Positions 47,471-59,454 of a DNA stretch of 64,000 nt are shown here, in pieces; within the stretch, counting starts at the first letter, position 1; each line of letters begins with the position of its first letter. The notes under the pieces were generated by a model. It did not search any database, had not been told where the DNA came from, and worked only from the letters and a program-made list of their open reading frames with translations. Source of the DNA: Amaurobius ferox (Eukaryota > Arthropoda > Arachnida > Araneae > Amaurobiidae); assembly GCA_951213105.1 (NCBI GenBank), contig OX578155.1, forward strand, positions 32,645,984 through 32,709,983. The letters are read 5' to 3'. The position numbers and the translations under genes are program-made.

Positions 47471-47699
47471 ATCGAAAATAACATTATTTATATGCATTTA
47501 GAAAGAAATTACGCGATGTTTATTTGTGTATAATGAACATTTTAGAATGATTGCTTGTATATAAAACTTTCCGAACATCTTTCTGTAAATTCGCGAATTT
47601 GAAACAAAATTCATTAAAAATAACATCGCCTCCTGTAATAACATTAACTGGTTTCAGAAAGCGAAACGAAATTTTTTGTTGATTTACAGTTTTCGGAAA

Positions 47700-48512
47700 G
47701 GGAAATACCTGATAACGAATCGAACATTTTTGAGATGATGTCTGTGTGTGTGTGTCTGTGAGTCTGTGGAGACGATAACTGACGAATGGATGGACCGATT
47801 GGAACGAAATTTGGTACAAAAATCACAATCCGTGAATACTGGAAGCTTATTGTTTTTATACGCAATCGAATGTTCCGAAATTCCCTAAATTTTCGAGTGA
47901 AATTTTGAAAAAATCATTAAAAAATCAAAACCTTCAATAAAGTTACGCAAATAAACATTTCTTATGTAATATTTCATTAGAAAACGATTAACACAAACTT
48001 TAGAATGCTAGCATGAACTGTTCTCGAGATGTTGCATATTTAAAAAAATTGAAAAAATCATGTAAAATGAAAAAAAGTATTACCTATTTAGAAACATCTT
48101 CACTTTTCTTATGTAATATCGTGCGATAAATCTGGGACATCATTCTCGTAGATCTAGCTCATTCCATTCATGGAAATAGATACTTTGAGTAATACTTTTG
48201 TATTTGAACGCCAATAGTCATTTATCTGCTGTAAGAATAACTTATTTCTCCATCCATAACGCTTGGCGAAATTTTGGCGAAGAATTTGGTAGAATGTCGC
48301 CAACTTGTTTATATGTTGCTAAATTAACGATAAACTCGCCAAATGGATAAAAATAAAGCTAAATCAATGAAAATGACGACTAATTGACGAAAATTCAATA
48401 TCTTATAAAGAATATATCTACTATAAGAATAACCTATTGCTTTTACTGTTAAAGTAGTAAATTCATTGCATTATATAAGGAAAGTCATGCGCTGCCCACA
48501 TCCGATTTTTTT
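47700..48512 (+). mobile_element. Helentron-like element lacking its palindromic end
   Basis: Reads from aatcgaacatttttgagatg through the GT stretch and gacgataactgacgaatgg to ggaaagtcatgcgctgcc and the tccgatttttt tail. The terminal palindrome is missing at the 47.7-kb side. Confidence 0.7.
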
Positions 48513-50577
48513 AATGCAACAAGATTAGTAAGAAGAACCGCATATCTGTATTTTTAAAATTGAGTGAGTTATATCTAATTGAAAATTGAGCATTGTGAAT
48601 GGGGACCATATATCAAATAAGAAATCTAATTTTGGGACATATCGCAAAAAAAGATAAAACTGGATACATAGGAGACATTTTTACGAATTCTGTGTAGGCT
48701 CACGATGCAATCACGGATTCTTAAGTACTTTTCAATAACTAAGTATTTTTTCAATAAGTACTTTTAAGTACTTTTTTTTATCTAAACAATTTCCATCATC
48801 ATTTGTTTAGGATCCCTATTTTCGCTGATGAAACAGCCTTTCACATGGTACAGAAAAGTGGTATCAGATTTTTACCTTTATCATAATTCAGTTGATTTTA
48901 AAGATACAGATATGCTGTTTTTTTAGTGATCTTGTTGCAATAAAAATTAAAAAAATACCGATTAATCAAATTTGTCTAAGGGGATCGTATAACACTTAAA
49001 AAAGTGTAAATTTATCCTAATTATGTTCATTTAATCTGCATGCAATTAATTTGTTTACATAAATTACTAGTACGTATAATTATATATCTTGTTTTGTTTT
49101 ATTGTGCTAAATGTCCATGTTAGTTTCTTACTTTTGATGTCATTAAATTATCAAAATTACATGTCATCTGAGTGATTAAATGTTAAAGAAAATTTTATAA
49201 ATTTCTATGGAAATATAAACCAATTATTTTATATTAAATGTGTATGTATTTAAGATACTTCTAGGAAAATGAGTAAGAGGATGCTGGAACATACATCACA
49301 ATTCATAAATTCTTTTAACATTCATTAGAATTGAAAGAAGTTTTTAAGAAAGCTTTATAGATGCAACTTAGATGATAACTGATGATATGAATTCTGCATC
49401 AAAATTCAGAGGATGTAGAATGGTTCAATAAAAATTTGGACTGCTTGATTTTTTTCCACATCTGGTTCAAAATTTTTCTTAAAACTTATATTTTTCAGAA
49501 TTGGTAATGGATAGAGATAATGACTGATATGGATTCAGCTCAGATTTCGGAGTGATACTGTGGTTCACTAAGGTATCCACCTCCAATTCCAACTCTGCCT
49601 ACCACAGACTATTTTATAAGTTAATGACCTTTCTTTATAAACTGTTTATGTGGCCTGGACTTCTGTGAAATGCATACTCCCCCATCCCTCCTTCCCTATG
49701 GGCGGCTCTGGCCGTGGGTGGGAGAAATAAAAAATCCGACTGAGTTAGGTACTGACCCGTATTCGATACTTTACAATATTTATGATAATACTTAATGTGC
49801 AAAGATACTTTAACTGTGTATTCCATGTACACGGTGAGTGGGGAGGGGATCTGGAAATACTTTTCCAAACCCATTTACTTCGAACCATGGTCAATGCCTT
49901 TGACAGCATCTTTAGACCCATATACAACAAATGTACGGGCCTCCTACTACCCCTTATTGCATAAGTTAATTAGGTTTTCTTGTAAAATGTTAATTCTAAG
50001 GTGTACCCTTGGCGATGCATACTTTTGCTCTCAACCCCCATTTGGTATCTTCGTCCGTGGAAGAAATGGAAAATCCTTCTCTGTTAGGTTCTGTCCCATG
50101 GTTGATACCATAAGTCTGAAAAGATTCTGCCTTCCAACGGAAGGGGGAGGAAGATCGAAGGATAAGATTTTTTTTTCCAATACAATTTTCTCTGTCCCCG
50201 TGAGCAGTGCTACCGATAGAATTTAGAGCTTCTATTTAGCAAATGCACCCTACTTTCTCTATTTTATATGTTAATGGAATTATTTATAAACTGTTAATTA
50301 TTAAACGGTCTCTGATATAAAATAAAACTACAAAATACCATGCAAAATGCCCGTCAATCACAACGCAGAACGTTAACTTGAGTGGTAACGAAGTGCTGCC
50401 ACCTACTGGCTAAAAGTATATACACACAAGATAGAAATGATTCCAGAGATCCTATTATTAACCGGATCATTCGGCAGGCTGTTACAGCAAGCGCGTCGTC
50501 TTGTGTAATCAAGTGGAGCCGTGCCCTGTATATAGTAGCCTTAATGTATATAAGCTCTTTGTAAAAAAGTAGCATTA
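48513..50577. other. Noncoding; possible two-unit repeat
   Basis: AT-rich. Two diverged units of about 330 bp may lie at 49630-49950 and 49960-50280 (similar order of ataagttaa, gtgaaatgcatactc or close, a gtgggagaaat-like run and a ttaggt-ctg-ccc stretch). The 143-codon ORF at 49795 has no recognisable domain and spans this repeat. Confidence 0.35.
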
Positions 50578-50595
50578 CAGACCTAATGTAAAATT

Positions 50596-51356
50596 GTCAT
50601 TCGCGGCCTCCCGATATGCACGGAGGACAGCGACATTTCTTGCGAGCTAGAGTGCTTGGGGTTAAGGCCAATTAGCGTTACGCAGTTGGCAAGGGGCCCC
50701 AAGAGCAACAGAATCAAGATGCCGCTCTACTACGTGCAAATCGCCAAAAACCCAGTCAACGAGAAAATCTACTCGTTGACTAACCTTTTCAACACGATGA
50801 TTAGCGTTGAAAAATATCGTGGTCCGAGGCAGGTCGTCCAGTGCTTCCGTTGCCAGTCCTTTTACCATACTAGCAACGGATGCCATCTCCCCCCCAACTG
50901 CGTTAAATGTGCGCAGTCCCATCTCACGAAGGACTGTCCTAAGCCCTTCGAAGCACCATGTAAATGTTACAACTGTGGTGGAGAGCACCCTGCCTCCTAC
51001 CGGAACTGCCCTAAGTTCCCAAAATTCAAATCCCCCCCCCCTTAAATTCCACCTTTGCCAACAAGCTTGCCAACCTGCTTCGCTCTTATGCGAATGCTAC
51101 AGCTGGACGCAGCGAGGCCCCCAAAAAGACTAATGAAGTCAACTCCAAAATTATAGCACCCAAAGGAGCGCATACTAATTATGCTGACACTGATGATTTT
51201 CTGAATTACCTCTTCCGTTTCGAGCATAGATACGGAATGGAAGTTGCTAACAGGGCATTTAAGAATGCCCTACCCTCCCTTCGGTCAGCTCCTACCGAAA
51301 TAGACAAAGTAAATATTTTATATGAGAGCATCTTCGCTCTCGTAAGCCAACCTTAG
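50596..51356 (+). pseudogene. Jockey-like ORF1, N-terminally truncated
   Basis: The frame opens at the element's truncated edge with VIRGLPICTEDSDISCEL and LGLRPISVTQLARG, a PRE_C2HC-like segment. Zinc knuckles follow (CFRCQSFYHTSNGC, CVKCAQSHLTKDC, CYNCGGEHPASYRNC). A C10 tract (51032-51041) shifts the frame, after which the C-terminal domain is open (NYADTDDFLNYLFRFEHRYG, then LYESIFALVSQP) to TAG at 51354-51356. It is similar in layout to 43245-45131. The product would bind element RNA. Confidence 0.85.
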
Positions 51357-51372
51357 CCCCCCCCCCTCGGCC

Positions 51373-54096
51373 ATGGGTTTTCGCGCAAGGAACTTGAAGG
51401 ATCTTACCATTGGCATCTGGAATGCCAATGGACTTAAAGGTAAAATCAGTGAAGCTAGGGACTTTTGTATAGCATATAACGTAGACGTGTTTTTGGTCCA
51501 AGAGACCCACTTCAGTCCAGGGAACTCTTGCAAAATTGCTAACTATGACTTATACCATGATGACAGGCCTCTAGTTAGCAATTATCCCGCTGGTGGCACA
51601 GCAGTCTATGTCCGTTGCGGCATCCCGCACACCCGCCTCCCCCCCCCCCATGGTGGAGGGAGAGGCCACCATCGTTAAGATCGACCTGCCGAACAATCCT
51701 GCGTTTGCCATTGTGTCGGGCTATTTCAGGCCCACTTCCACAGCGAACTCTGTCATCTCTGACCTGCAGTCCCTTTTCAAGATCTCGCCCCATGCAATAG
51801 TCGCTGGTGATTTCAATGCCAAGCACCCAGCCTGGAGCTGTCCCAATGCCAATACTCGTGGCCTCCGGCTCAAACGCTGGGCCGACGAGAATGACCTTGA
51901 GATTATTGCGCCGGGTGACCCCACCCACAGTGATAACGTGCTTGACTTTGCGATCACCAGCAATATGCCTTATACCTATTGCATGGAGGCCTTCAACGAG
52001 CTTCCGTCGGATCATCTCCCAGTCATCTACACACTTGAAATGGACAAGTTCAATATCAGCCAGCCAGCCAAGCTCCGGACCAACTGGGCTAAGTTTAAGG
52101 AACTCCTCGCTGAGGAGCTCCCCCCCCCCCCGTTGCCAATACCAAGGGCCAATTGGATGCAGAGGTGGGTAAGCTTGAGGATATGATACGAGCTGCCTAC
52201 TCTGCATCCTCTAGGCCCAAGAGCAATAGGGTGGACCAGTACAAGCTGCCGCAGGATATTAGGGAGATGATCAGAAACAGAAACAGGCTGCGCAAGGACT
52301 GGCAGATCAGCAGGGACCCTGCAATCAAGACAGAGCTGAACTTTGCAAGAGCTCAGGTGAGAGCTAAGATCAAAGCTCACAACAGTGCAAGATGGAACAC
52401 CTATGTTGAGTCCCTAACGACTGAGAACAACACCATTTGGAGGGCAACCTCACGTTATCGTAGGCACAAAACACATATTCCGACCCTTGAAGGTCCCAAC
52501 TTCAGGGCTACCTCCAACACACAAAAGGCTGAGCTGCTTGCAGACAGTCTTAGAAGTCAGTTTGAACCACACCGCGACGTAATCGATCCTATGACGGTTG
52601 CGATCGTGGATGCCAAGGTTGAACAGTTCATCACGACAGCTGTACCTTATTCACTGACTGATGTCACCTTTGACGAACTGCAGCCCCGTATTCAAAAACT
52701 CAGAAAGAACAAAGCTCCTGGGAAGGATGGCATCACTTCTACCATGTTGAAGAACTTGCCTTCTTTGCTCTACAGCTACATAGTCAAGCTCTTCAACCTT
52801 CTCCTCCGTCATAGTTATTTTCCTGGGGCTTGGAAGGTGGCCACTGTTGCTCCCCTCCCCAAGCCAGGTCTTGACCTTTCGCTTCCGGTCAACTACCGTC
52901 CAATTTCTCTCCTGTCTAGTTTATCGAAGCTCTTCGAGTTTGTCATACTGCGTCGCTTGGACGAGTTCTGCGACCTGAGGAAAATAGTTATTCCTGAACA
53001 ATATGGGTTCAGGAAGAAGCATTCCACTCAGCACCAGCTGCTGCGGGTCGTAGAGCTGGTCTATGAGGCGCGTAGCAAATGCGAGCGCTCGACTTTGGTC
53101 TTTCTTGACCTCCAGAAGGCGTTCGATAAGGTATGGGTCAATGGACTCATATTTAAACTTATCAAACAATCCTTCCCTCCAAATCTCATCCATATTTTGC
53201 ATTCTTATCTGACCGGTCAAAGTTTTGCCGTCCGTGTTTCCGACCAGCTATCCTCCCCAAGGAATGTTCTCAGCGGGGTCCCGCAAGGTTCTCTTGTTGG
53301 GCCCAAACTGTTCAACCTCTACATTAATGATCTGCCTCGTTCCCCTGTTGTTACCCTTGGCCTCTATGCCGACGACACTGCCCTGTTCGCACATCACAAA
53401 CAGACACAAGTCTTGCACGACGCTCTGCAAAGTTATCTGAATGACATGACACAATGGCTGACCAAATGGCGGATTAAAGTCAACGTAGGTAAGTGTGCTG
53501 CTGTCACCTTCCCCCCCCCTCGGCATACCCATCCCACTAATCTCATCTTAAATAATCAGCCCATTCCCTGACAAGATAGTTATAAGTACCTTGGTGTACA
53601 CCTTGATTCCAAATTATAGTGGAGCCTTCACATTTCTGAAACTAGTAAGAAAGTGACGGCTGCACTTGCCCAGCTTCGCCCCCTTTTGGCTAGGAATAGC
53701 TGCCTGTCCGTTCGCACTAAGTTATTGCTATACAAGTCCTATATACGTCCAATTATGACGTACGGAGTCCCTGTTTGGGGCACCGCAGCCGAGACTAAAA
53801 TTAAGAAGCTTCAAGTCATCCAGAATAACGCACTGCGTATGTTTGCTAATCTGCCGAACTACGTCCAGCTAGAAGTCCTGCACAGAGACCTCAATATTAG
53901 GCCTTTTTTGGAATATGTCAAAAAACTCTCTCTTAAATTCCATGGAGGTCTGAGAAGCGTAAACAACCCTACTTTGGACAGCATACCTCACTATCGAATA
54001 GGTAACCCGGGCTCGCGCAAGCGCCCCCGGTCGTTACTTACCAGATCGGTGAGAGATGTTTTCTTCCGCCCTAAAAAGCGGTTGCGTCCATCCTAG
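51373..54096 (+). pseudogene. Jockey-like ORF2: endonuclease plus RT
   Basis: ATG at 51373 lies 16 bp after the ORF1 stop, separated by a C10 run. The apurinic-type endonuclease is recognisable (IGIWNANGL, VQETHF, VAGDFNAKHPAW, SDHLPV). The RT follows: APGKDGITSTML, NYRPISLLSSLSKLFE, EQYGFRKKHSTQHQL, FLDLQKAFDKVW (motif A), GVPQGSLVGP (motif B), LYADDT (motif C). A C-terminal region runs from KYLGVHLDSKL to a basic end. It encodes roughly 900 residues, near full length for Jockey ORF2. Breaks: frameshifts at C11 (51639-51649) and C12 (52120-52131), and stops at 53569-53571 and about 53618. A C9 tract at 53511-53519 stays in frame. All catalytic motifs look intact. Confidence 0.92.
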
Positions 54097-54802
54097 TCTT
54101 GTGCTCTCATTTCAGATGCAGACTCTAGTTTGCTGTACCCCTCCATAGCATTTGGGAATTCGCGTTTTCGTTGGCAAGCTACTGTTTTTGTGTTACGCTA
54201 CTAGGCACCGCCCGCTCATGCTCAAGGCCCTGCGCCCTCCGGGGCACCCCAGTCTATCTCCCTCTTTTATCTCTCTGTTGGGAACCCACTTGGGCCCCAA
54301 CTCTTTCAGTTTTCTGAAGACTTGGGGAAGGGCACGACCTGGTCGCGCCCCCCCCCTCCCCCAAGCATATCTTAGACTTAATTTCCTATCAGTTGTTTAA
54401 AAGCTTTTTATTACTCTCTCTTTCTGTCTCTTTTCTCTTCGTCTGGAGTTTAAAGCCTTCCTCTCCTGGGTACTCCACTGACCCCGTCCTTGAGCCTTGA
54501 GCAGACCTAATGTACGTTGAGCGTTTTCACAGACAACGGATTTTCTCATTAGATGAACATGACGTCACATGAGTAATACCTGTTCAAATTATATCCGTCA
54601 CACGAGTAATCTGTTCAAATTAGGTGAAGCGTGTTTGCAGACGAATTAATAATTTAAATTAAATTTTGTTGTAAGCCGCCCATTCAGGCAACTTATTTTC
54701 TTGACTTGATATTTAATTTTCAAAGAAGTACTGACATTTTTTTTTACATCACATTTGTTACAGAATTATTACCGGTAGATAAATAAATCCATATTTCAAT
54801 CT
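54097..54802. other. Jockey-like 3' UTR and spacer
   Basis: The part to 54501 is the element 3' UTR, including a C8-type run near 54350. After the 13-bp duplication comes a diverged copy of the caaattaagtgaagcg / gtaagccggccc module that recurs at 22005, 25857, 54903 and 56025. Confidence 0.6.
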
Positions 54803-56460
54803 CAACAACACCTGCAATCCCTCATGACCGAAGATAAAGGCAGTAATGCCAGGTGCTTCATCAGCTACGAAACAATGAAGGGCACTGTATCTATACACTT
54901 TTCAAATTAAGTGAAGCGTCGAACTGTTTAAATTCTAATGTAAGCCGGCCCTTAACAGACCAACTCTGATTCTTGATTGTATATTGAGTTGTCAGCGAGT
55001 ATTACATGACCGCTCGTAGTGTGTCTATTGGTTGGAGTCCCTAGTCCGAAGACTTTAACCTCCGGTATGAAGTCCATATTTGATATATATGACATAATTT
55101 GAGCAGAAAGCAGCGAACATTACATGATGTTCCATTTTCATTATGTATAACTTATAACGGAATTATTACCGGTGGATAAACAAATTCATATTTAAATCTC
55201 TGCCTACATGTATCAGAGTAGCATATATTGGAAGAGGGATCTAGCAACACCTCTTATATATAGTTCCAGGCCACTGTCCTTAAAATGACAAGTTTAAGAA
55301 ACCAATCATTATACTAGTTTTATGGGGGTGCAAGTCTCTCTGTAAATACTTGCGCTTATGTTGTCAAATTCACTTATTATCATTACCATCTCGACAATCT
55401 CTCAATAAAATTTCGAATGTGTGAAATGAATATTAATAATTTTTTTACTGCACAAATTCTTAAAAATCATATTTTACATATTTTTATTTACTTAACGTAC
55501 ATTCATTGAACTAAGCAGTGAACATTTCATGAAACTAGTTGTAAGGTAAACTAATTTAAATATAACGGCTATGAAGTAATGGAAAGTGACCTAAATACCA
55601 ATAATAATGGGGAAAAAATTTATTTGCATAGTTCCTAAGGAACGTTTTAAAAATAAAAAGCTAAATAATGATCAAAAATAGCATAAAAAATTCGGATAAT
55701 GAAAAACTCATTTTATACAAGAATATTCCATACGTAGCTTTTCGCGCCATTTTGATGATTGCGCCATGGTCGTAGAATGAGCCACAAAGAATTCTATGTC
55801 TATAAATCGGGGCCGAAACCGCTGAACAATATGCCCCCCGGCTTCTGCGCATGGCCAGGGGGCATATTGTCGCTTGTTTAGAAGGTTTTAGTTTCAAAGG
55901 ATCTACGTTTAGGTGTTACTATTCCAAGTATATCTCGGAAATTTCATCAAATTTGGTGCAGCCATTCTTTAGTGATGATGGGACAGAAACACATATTTTT
56001 AAATTTATTTATATAGACTGTATCAAATTAAGTGAAGCGTGATAGAAATTGAACTATTCAAATTTGTTGTAAGCCGGCCATTTACAGACCAACTTATTTT
56101 CTTGATCTTGAGATAGCTTTCTCAACTTGCAATAGCTTTCTTGTAGTAGTTATGGATCGTGCATATCTGCTAAAGCCACGGCTAACGGTGAAATTTATGG
56201 CGCAATTGTCTGTAGCAGACCTCTGCTAGTCACTGCTAACGTACAGTTCATTGAGTAGCTGTCAATCGTTTTCAATAACAAAGCCGGATATAAAGTTTCA
56301 TGAAAATCCATTAATATTTGTGGCAGTTATAGCGTACACAAGAAATTGACCATAGACATACAGACAGGTAGAGGAACATCACTCCAAAAATTGTCAAAAC
56401 GTGTTCAGAAGGTCCTAAAACATATTGTAGCATCAAAATCTCGAATTCGAATTATTAAGG
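54803..56460 (+). repeat. Ancestral block, uninterrupted copy
   Basis: This is a direct-orientation paralogue of 16500-31690 minus its three insertions. It spans the three empty junctions: ggcactgtatctatacac near 54881 (5.4-kb inverted-arm unit), aatacttgcgcttatg near 55354 (RTE) and cagttcattgagtagc near 56248 (BEL/Pao). It has one private insertion of about 110 bp near 55010-55110. No coding content was recognised. Confidence 0.85.
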
Positions 56461-57324
56461 TTGTATCATTATATGTTGTTAGTGATAATTTTCTGATTAT
56501 GTTTGAAAAAACTTTCTTTTTAATGCGTTGTAATAACCCCCGTACTCCTTTTTGAATCCCTTTTATTTATATCTACTTGCGTCGATTTGTAATTTTGACA
56601 AATTTCCCGTTCAAATTTTAAGTTATGCTTGGCGACTCATTCTCGACTCTTCGCAATTCAAGTCTCTTCATAGTTATCTTTGACGTCATCCTCATGGGGA
56701 TTGACCTTGGCTGTCCTTTCTGAATTAGCATTCCTGTAATAAAATAGTATTTTCAATTGTACTTTTCTTGATACATATACTCGTTTTTGAATCCGTTATA
56801 AAATATTTTATGTTTTTTGGCGTATTTTTCTTTAGATAATCGAATATTCATTTACTAATTGTATTTATGCAAATTTGTCATCTTTACTGTTCTATATATG
56901 AACGATCTTTTTTACTTTCCATGTAGCCACTGATGAGGAGCGTATTAACGCTCGAAATCGCTCTGGCCTTCTTCCATTTTGTACGTCTTATAAGAAGTAT
57001 AATAAAGGACATTTTATCAAAGTTGTGTGCTTAAAGCTCTTTCTGATGTTAATGCAATTCCTTGCCCAGCATGGTCACCAGACCTTTTGCCAATCTAGCA
57101 CGTATGGGACATGCTAGGCCGCCGAGTAGGGCACCACGAAATGAAGCAGCTCTGAAGCAAACATTGCTTGGCAGAATGTATCGCAGGATGACATTAGGAA
57201 ACATTATCACTCCTTCCCTTTACAAGCATGCATTGTAGCCAAAGGGGGTTTCACCAATTACTGATTTGAAATTTTAGTGCGCAATTGCTAACCATTGATG
57301 GGTCCTGAGGCCTTGATTTTGTAA
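56461..57324. other. Noncoding with conserved-looking hairpin
   Basis: No ORF of note. The sequence at 56900-57020 ends with an AATAAAGG-like signal (about 57000) and contains the hairpin at 56926-56967. It may be the 3' end of an unidentified retroelement. Confidence 0.4.
56926..56967 (+). ncRNA. Hammerhead-core-like hairpin (candidate)
   Basis: The order CTGATGAG, a 5-bp stem (GAGCG / CGCTC) with a 6-base loop, then GAAA copies two of the three conserved strands of a hammerhead ribozyme core. GCCA before and TGGC after could pair to close it. There is one extra G before stem II, and no third stem or cleavage-site strand could be found. Penelope-like elements are known to carry hammerheads, which makes it worth noting, but activity is unlikely from this sequence alone. 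Confidence 0.25.
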
Positions 57325-57340
57325 TCATTACATTACCTGT

Positions 57341-57726
57341 TGATTGTTGTTGAGACCCAGACCGTCCGACCTACCAGAAAGGTGTAAGGTAACTGTTTGG
57401 ACGGCCGGGAAGTGCCACCCAATTTAGACCGGAACTCAGTGGGGGAGGCATCCACAGGGACCGTACCCTCCTTCCCCTACCACCAACCTCTCGGAAGGAC
57501 TTACGGACCCACATGTTTAACGTGATCGTACTCCGCATGAACACGGCGGCAGTTCTGGCAGCGGCGAGAATCGCGCGCTAACCACTGGGCTGCCGCGCCC
57601 GAAAAGAGCCAACAACACGCGGTGTTCCCAGGTGGTCACCCACCCAAGTACTAACCGCGCCCGATGCTGCCTGACTTCGGTGATCTAACGAGAACCGGTG
57701 TTTTCAGCACGGTACGGTCGTTGGCC
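57341..57726 (-). mobile_element. Chimeric 5S rRNA + tRNA-derived SINE
   Basis: A perfect 16-bp duplication, tcattacattacctgt, at 57325-57340 and 57727-57742 brackets one unit. On the minus strand that unit starts with a nearly complete 5S rRNA sequence, passes through CTCTTTTC, and continues as the tRNA-derived SINE with its usual body and tail. The tRNA-like head keeps box A (GCAGCCCAGTGG) but a deletion removed box B. Pol III transcription would have to come from the 5S promoter. The matching monomer at 22666-22940 has no 5S part, so the fusion is not the family norm. Confidence 0.9.
57607..57725 (-). pseudogene. 5S rRNA sequence within the SINE
   Basis: Reading the minus strand, GCCAACGACCGTACC through GGTTCTCG, ATCACCGAAG, CATCGGGCGCGGTTAGTACT and GGGAACACCGCGTGTTGTTG matches the animal 5S rRNA layout over its usual length of about 119 nt. 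The internal promoter region (box A, intermediate element, box C) is largely kept. A few positions differ from typical arthropod 5S (GTTAGATC where GTCCGATC is usual; GTCAGGCAGC where GTTAAGCAGC is usual). Because it lies inside a retroposed unit with a shared TSD, I treat it as a retroposed copy, not a working gene. Confidence 0.88.
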
Positions 57727-57742
57727 TCATTACATTACCTGT

Positions 57743-57829
57743 GTATGAGTTGTACACATATTTAATTTCAATAAAAACCGTCATTTTCTTCATGGTGCTT
57801 CGTCTTTTTTTTTTCTTTCAAAAGAGTGT
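57743..57829. other. Spacer
   Basis: Short AT-rich spacer between the chimeric SINE and the inverted-repeat unit. Confidence 0.4.
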
Positions 57830-59454
57830 ATATGGAGAGGTCACGTGACCCACTTCCAAATAAAATATGTCATCCATCTTTTTTCCCAGTGCTAAAATCT
57901 TTATTTTAAAAGTTCTTTAAAATTTGTATTTAGTGTTGCCTCCGTTCTAAAACCGCTTTTTTTTTCGTATTTTCTCTGGATCTATATTCTGCGCCAACGC
58001 AATTACAATATATTTTAGATTAAATGATCCCCAAACTTAAATTATTTCCACAACGAAGCCTAATTTTAACGCATGCAGAATGTAAACAAATCAAGTGATT
58101 GTTAGATGAGTTGTATAAGAATTGCTGAATTCTTTTTCACGCAAAATTATTTAGCTCTGGAGTCTATAACAAGAAAGATCAATCATGCATGAAACATTAA
58201 TTATGAAACACTTTCCAACTGAAATGCAGTTTTATATAAACATCTCTAAAATGCGGTACATTTCATGCGGTACATTCAGCGGCGATATTTTTAAAATTGT
58301 CATAGTACAATAATTGGAAACTTAAAACTTCATCAAAAAAGGCAATGCTATAAAAATACAATAATTTATTATATTTGAAAACTCCATCGAAAACAAATGA
58401 ACTTTATTCAAATAACGTCAATGAAAGATAAATCGGCTGGTTCTCTATATAAAAGTAGTGAATATTTCAATCATAAACATTTTTCCATTCCTTTCATTCA
58501 GCAGCGATATTTTTAAAATTATCTGAATACTACAATAAATTATTTTACTTTAAACTTAAAAATATATTGAGGTAAAATTACTTTCTAACTACATGCTTAA
58601 AACTTCATCGAAAAAGCAATACCATAGAATAGTCTGTTTGTTCTCTATGTAAAAGCAATAATGTTTAGATTCATATCAGCTATATTGCAGATTCCAGAGT
58701 TAAATAACTTTGCTTTAAAGAAATTCAGCAATTCTTATTGTTGTGACAAATCACAACACTTTTATTTATTATACAAAATTAACAATTTTATAAATCATTA
58801 AATATTTTTTTAATTATTTTAATTTCAATTATTTAATTTTTTTATCTTTAATTATATTCAAAATTATTTTATTCAAAATTGCTTTTATATTTTTTTTTAC
58901 TCTCAGTCTTTTGCTCTATTTTCAAAATTAAATCGTAGAAGCGCTGTTCACGGTTTTCCTTCTTGTCTGGCCATGAATGCTTTCAACCTTGAGTTGGTTA
59001 CAGCGTACTCTTTCGTTGCGTACCTAATAGTTATTGCCTACGTCGTGTACAACGACTCTTTCGGCAATTGGCAAATCTTCATTTCTGGTGGAAAGGAGAA
59101 TTTGAGTCGCTTGGGTAGAATCTGACCCCAGATCGTGATCTCGCTCTTTGAACTTGTCAAAAAAGTTTGAGCGGGATCTTCTTATTCTTGTCGTTTCTCC
59201 CTCTCTGGAAATTTTCTCACGAAAAGTGGTTGTGTTGTAACTAGGCAGGGGTGTCTAGGCACTCCCAGCCCTAACCCTAGCCCTAGTCTTTGCTATATCC
59301 ATTTTATTGGATGACTTTGGCTCCAAGTTCATCATGAATACAGAGTTATGTATAGAATTTGGTGTATGAAAAATATAATTGTCATGGTAAATATATATGA
59401 GATGAGAATTTTATTTTGCTAAAATATGAGGAATATCAAAGAATTGATGCTTAG

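Larger units (their letters stand above)
50591..54501 (+). mobile_element. Jockey-like retrotransposon, 5'-truncated in ORF1
   Basis: Bounded by the 13-bp direct repeat cagacctaatgta at 50578-50590 and 54502-54514, a typical target-primed insertion duplication. It contains most of ORF1, all of ORF2 and a 3' UTR of about 400 bp with no poly-A tail. The 5' truncation falls within the PRE_C2HC-like domain, so no promoter region is kept. Confidence 0.9.

Noticed and set aside
49795..50226. 143-codon plus-strand ORF.
   Set aside because: No recognisable domain, and it spans two diverged repeat units. Not convincing as a gene.
51575..52207. 210-codon minus-strand ORF.
   Set aside because: Antisense shadow of the endonuclease domain of ORF2.
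56926..56967. Active hammerhead ribozyme.
   Set aside because: Two conserved strands are present, but no third stem or cleavage strand; it is listed only as a candidate hairpin.
57607..57725. Working 5S rRNA gene.
   Set aside because: It lies within a retroposed unit sharing a TSD with the SINE and has several substitutions at usually conserved positions.
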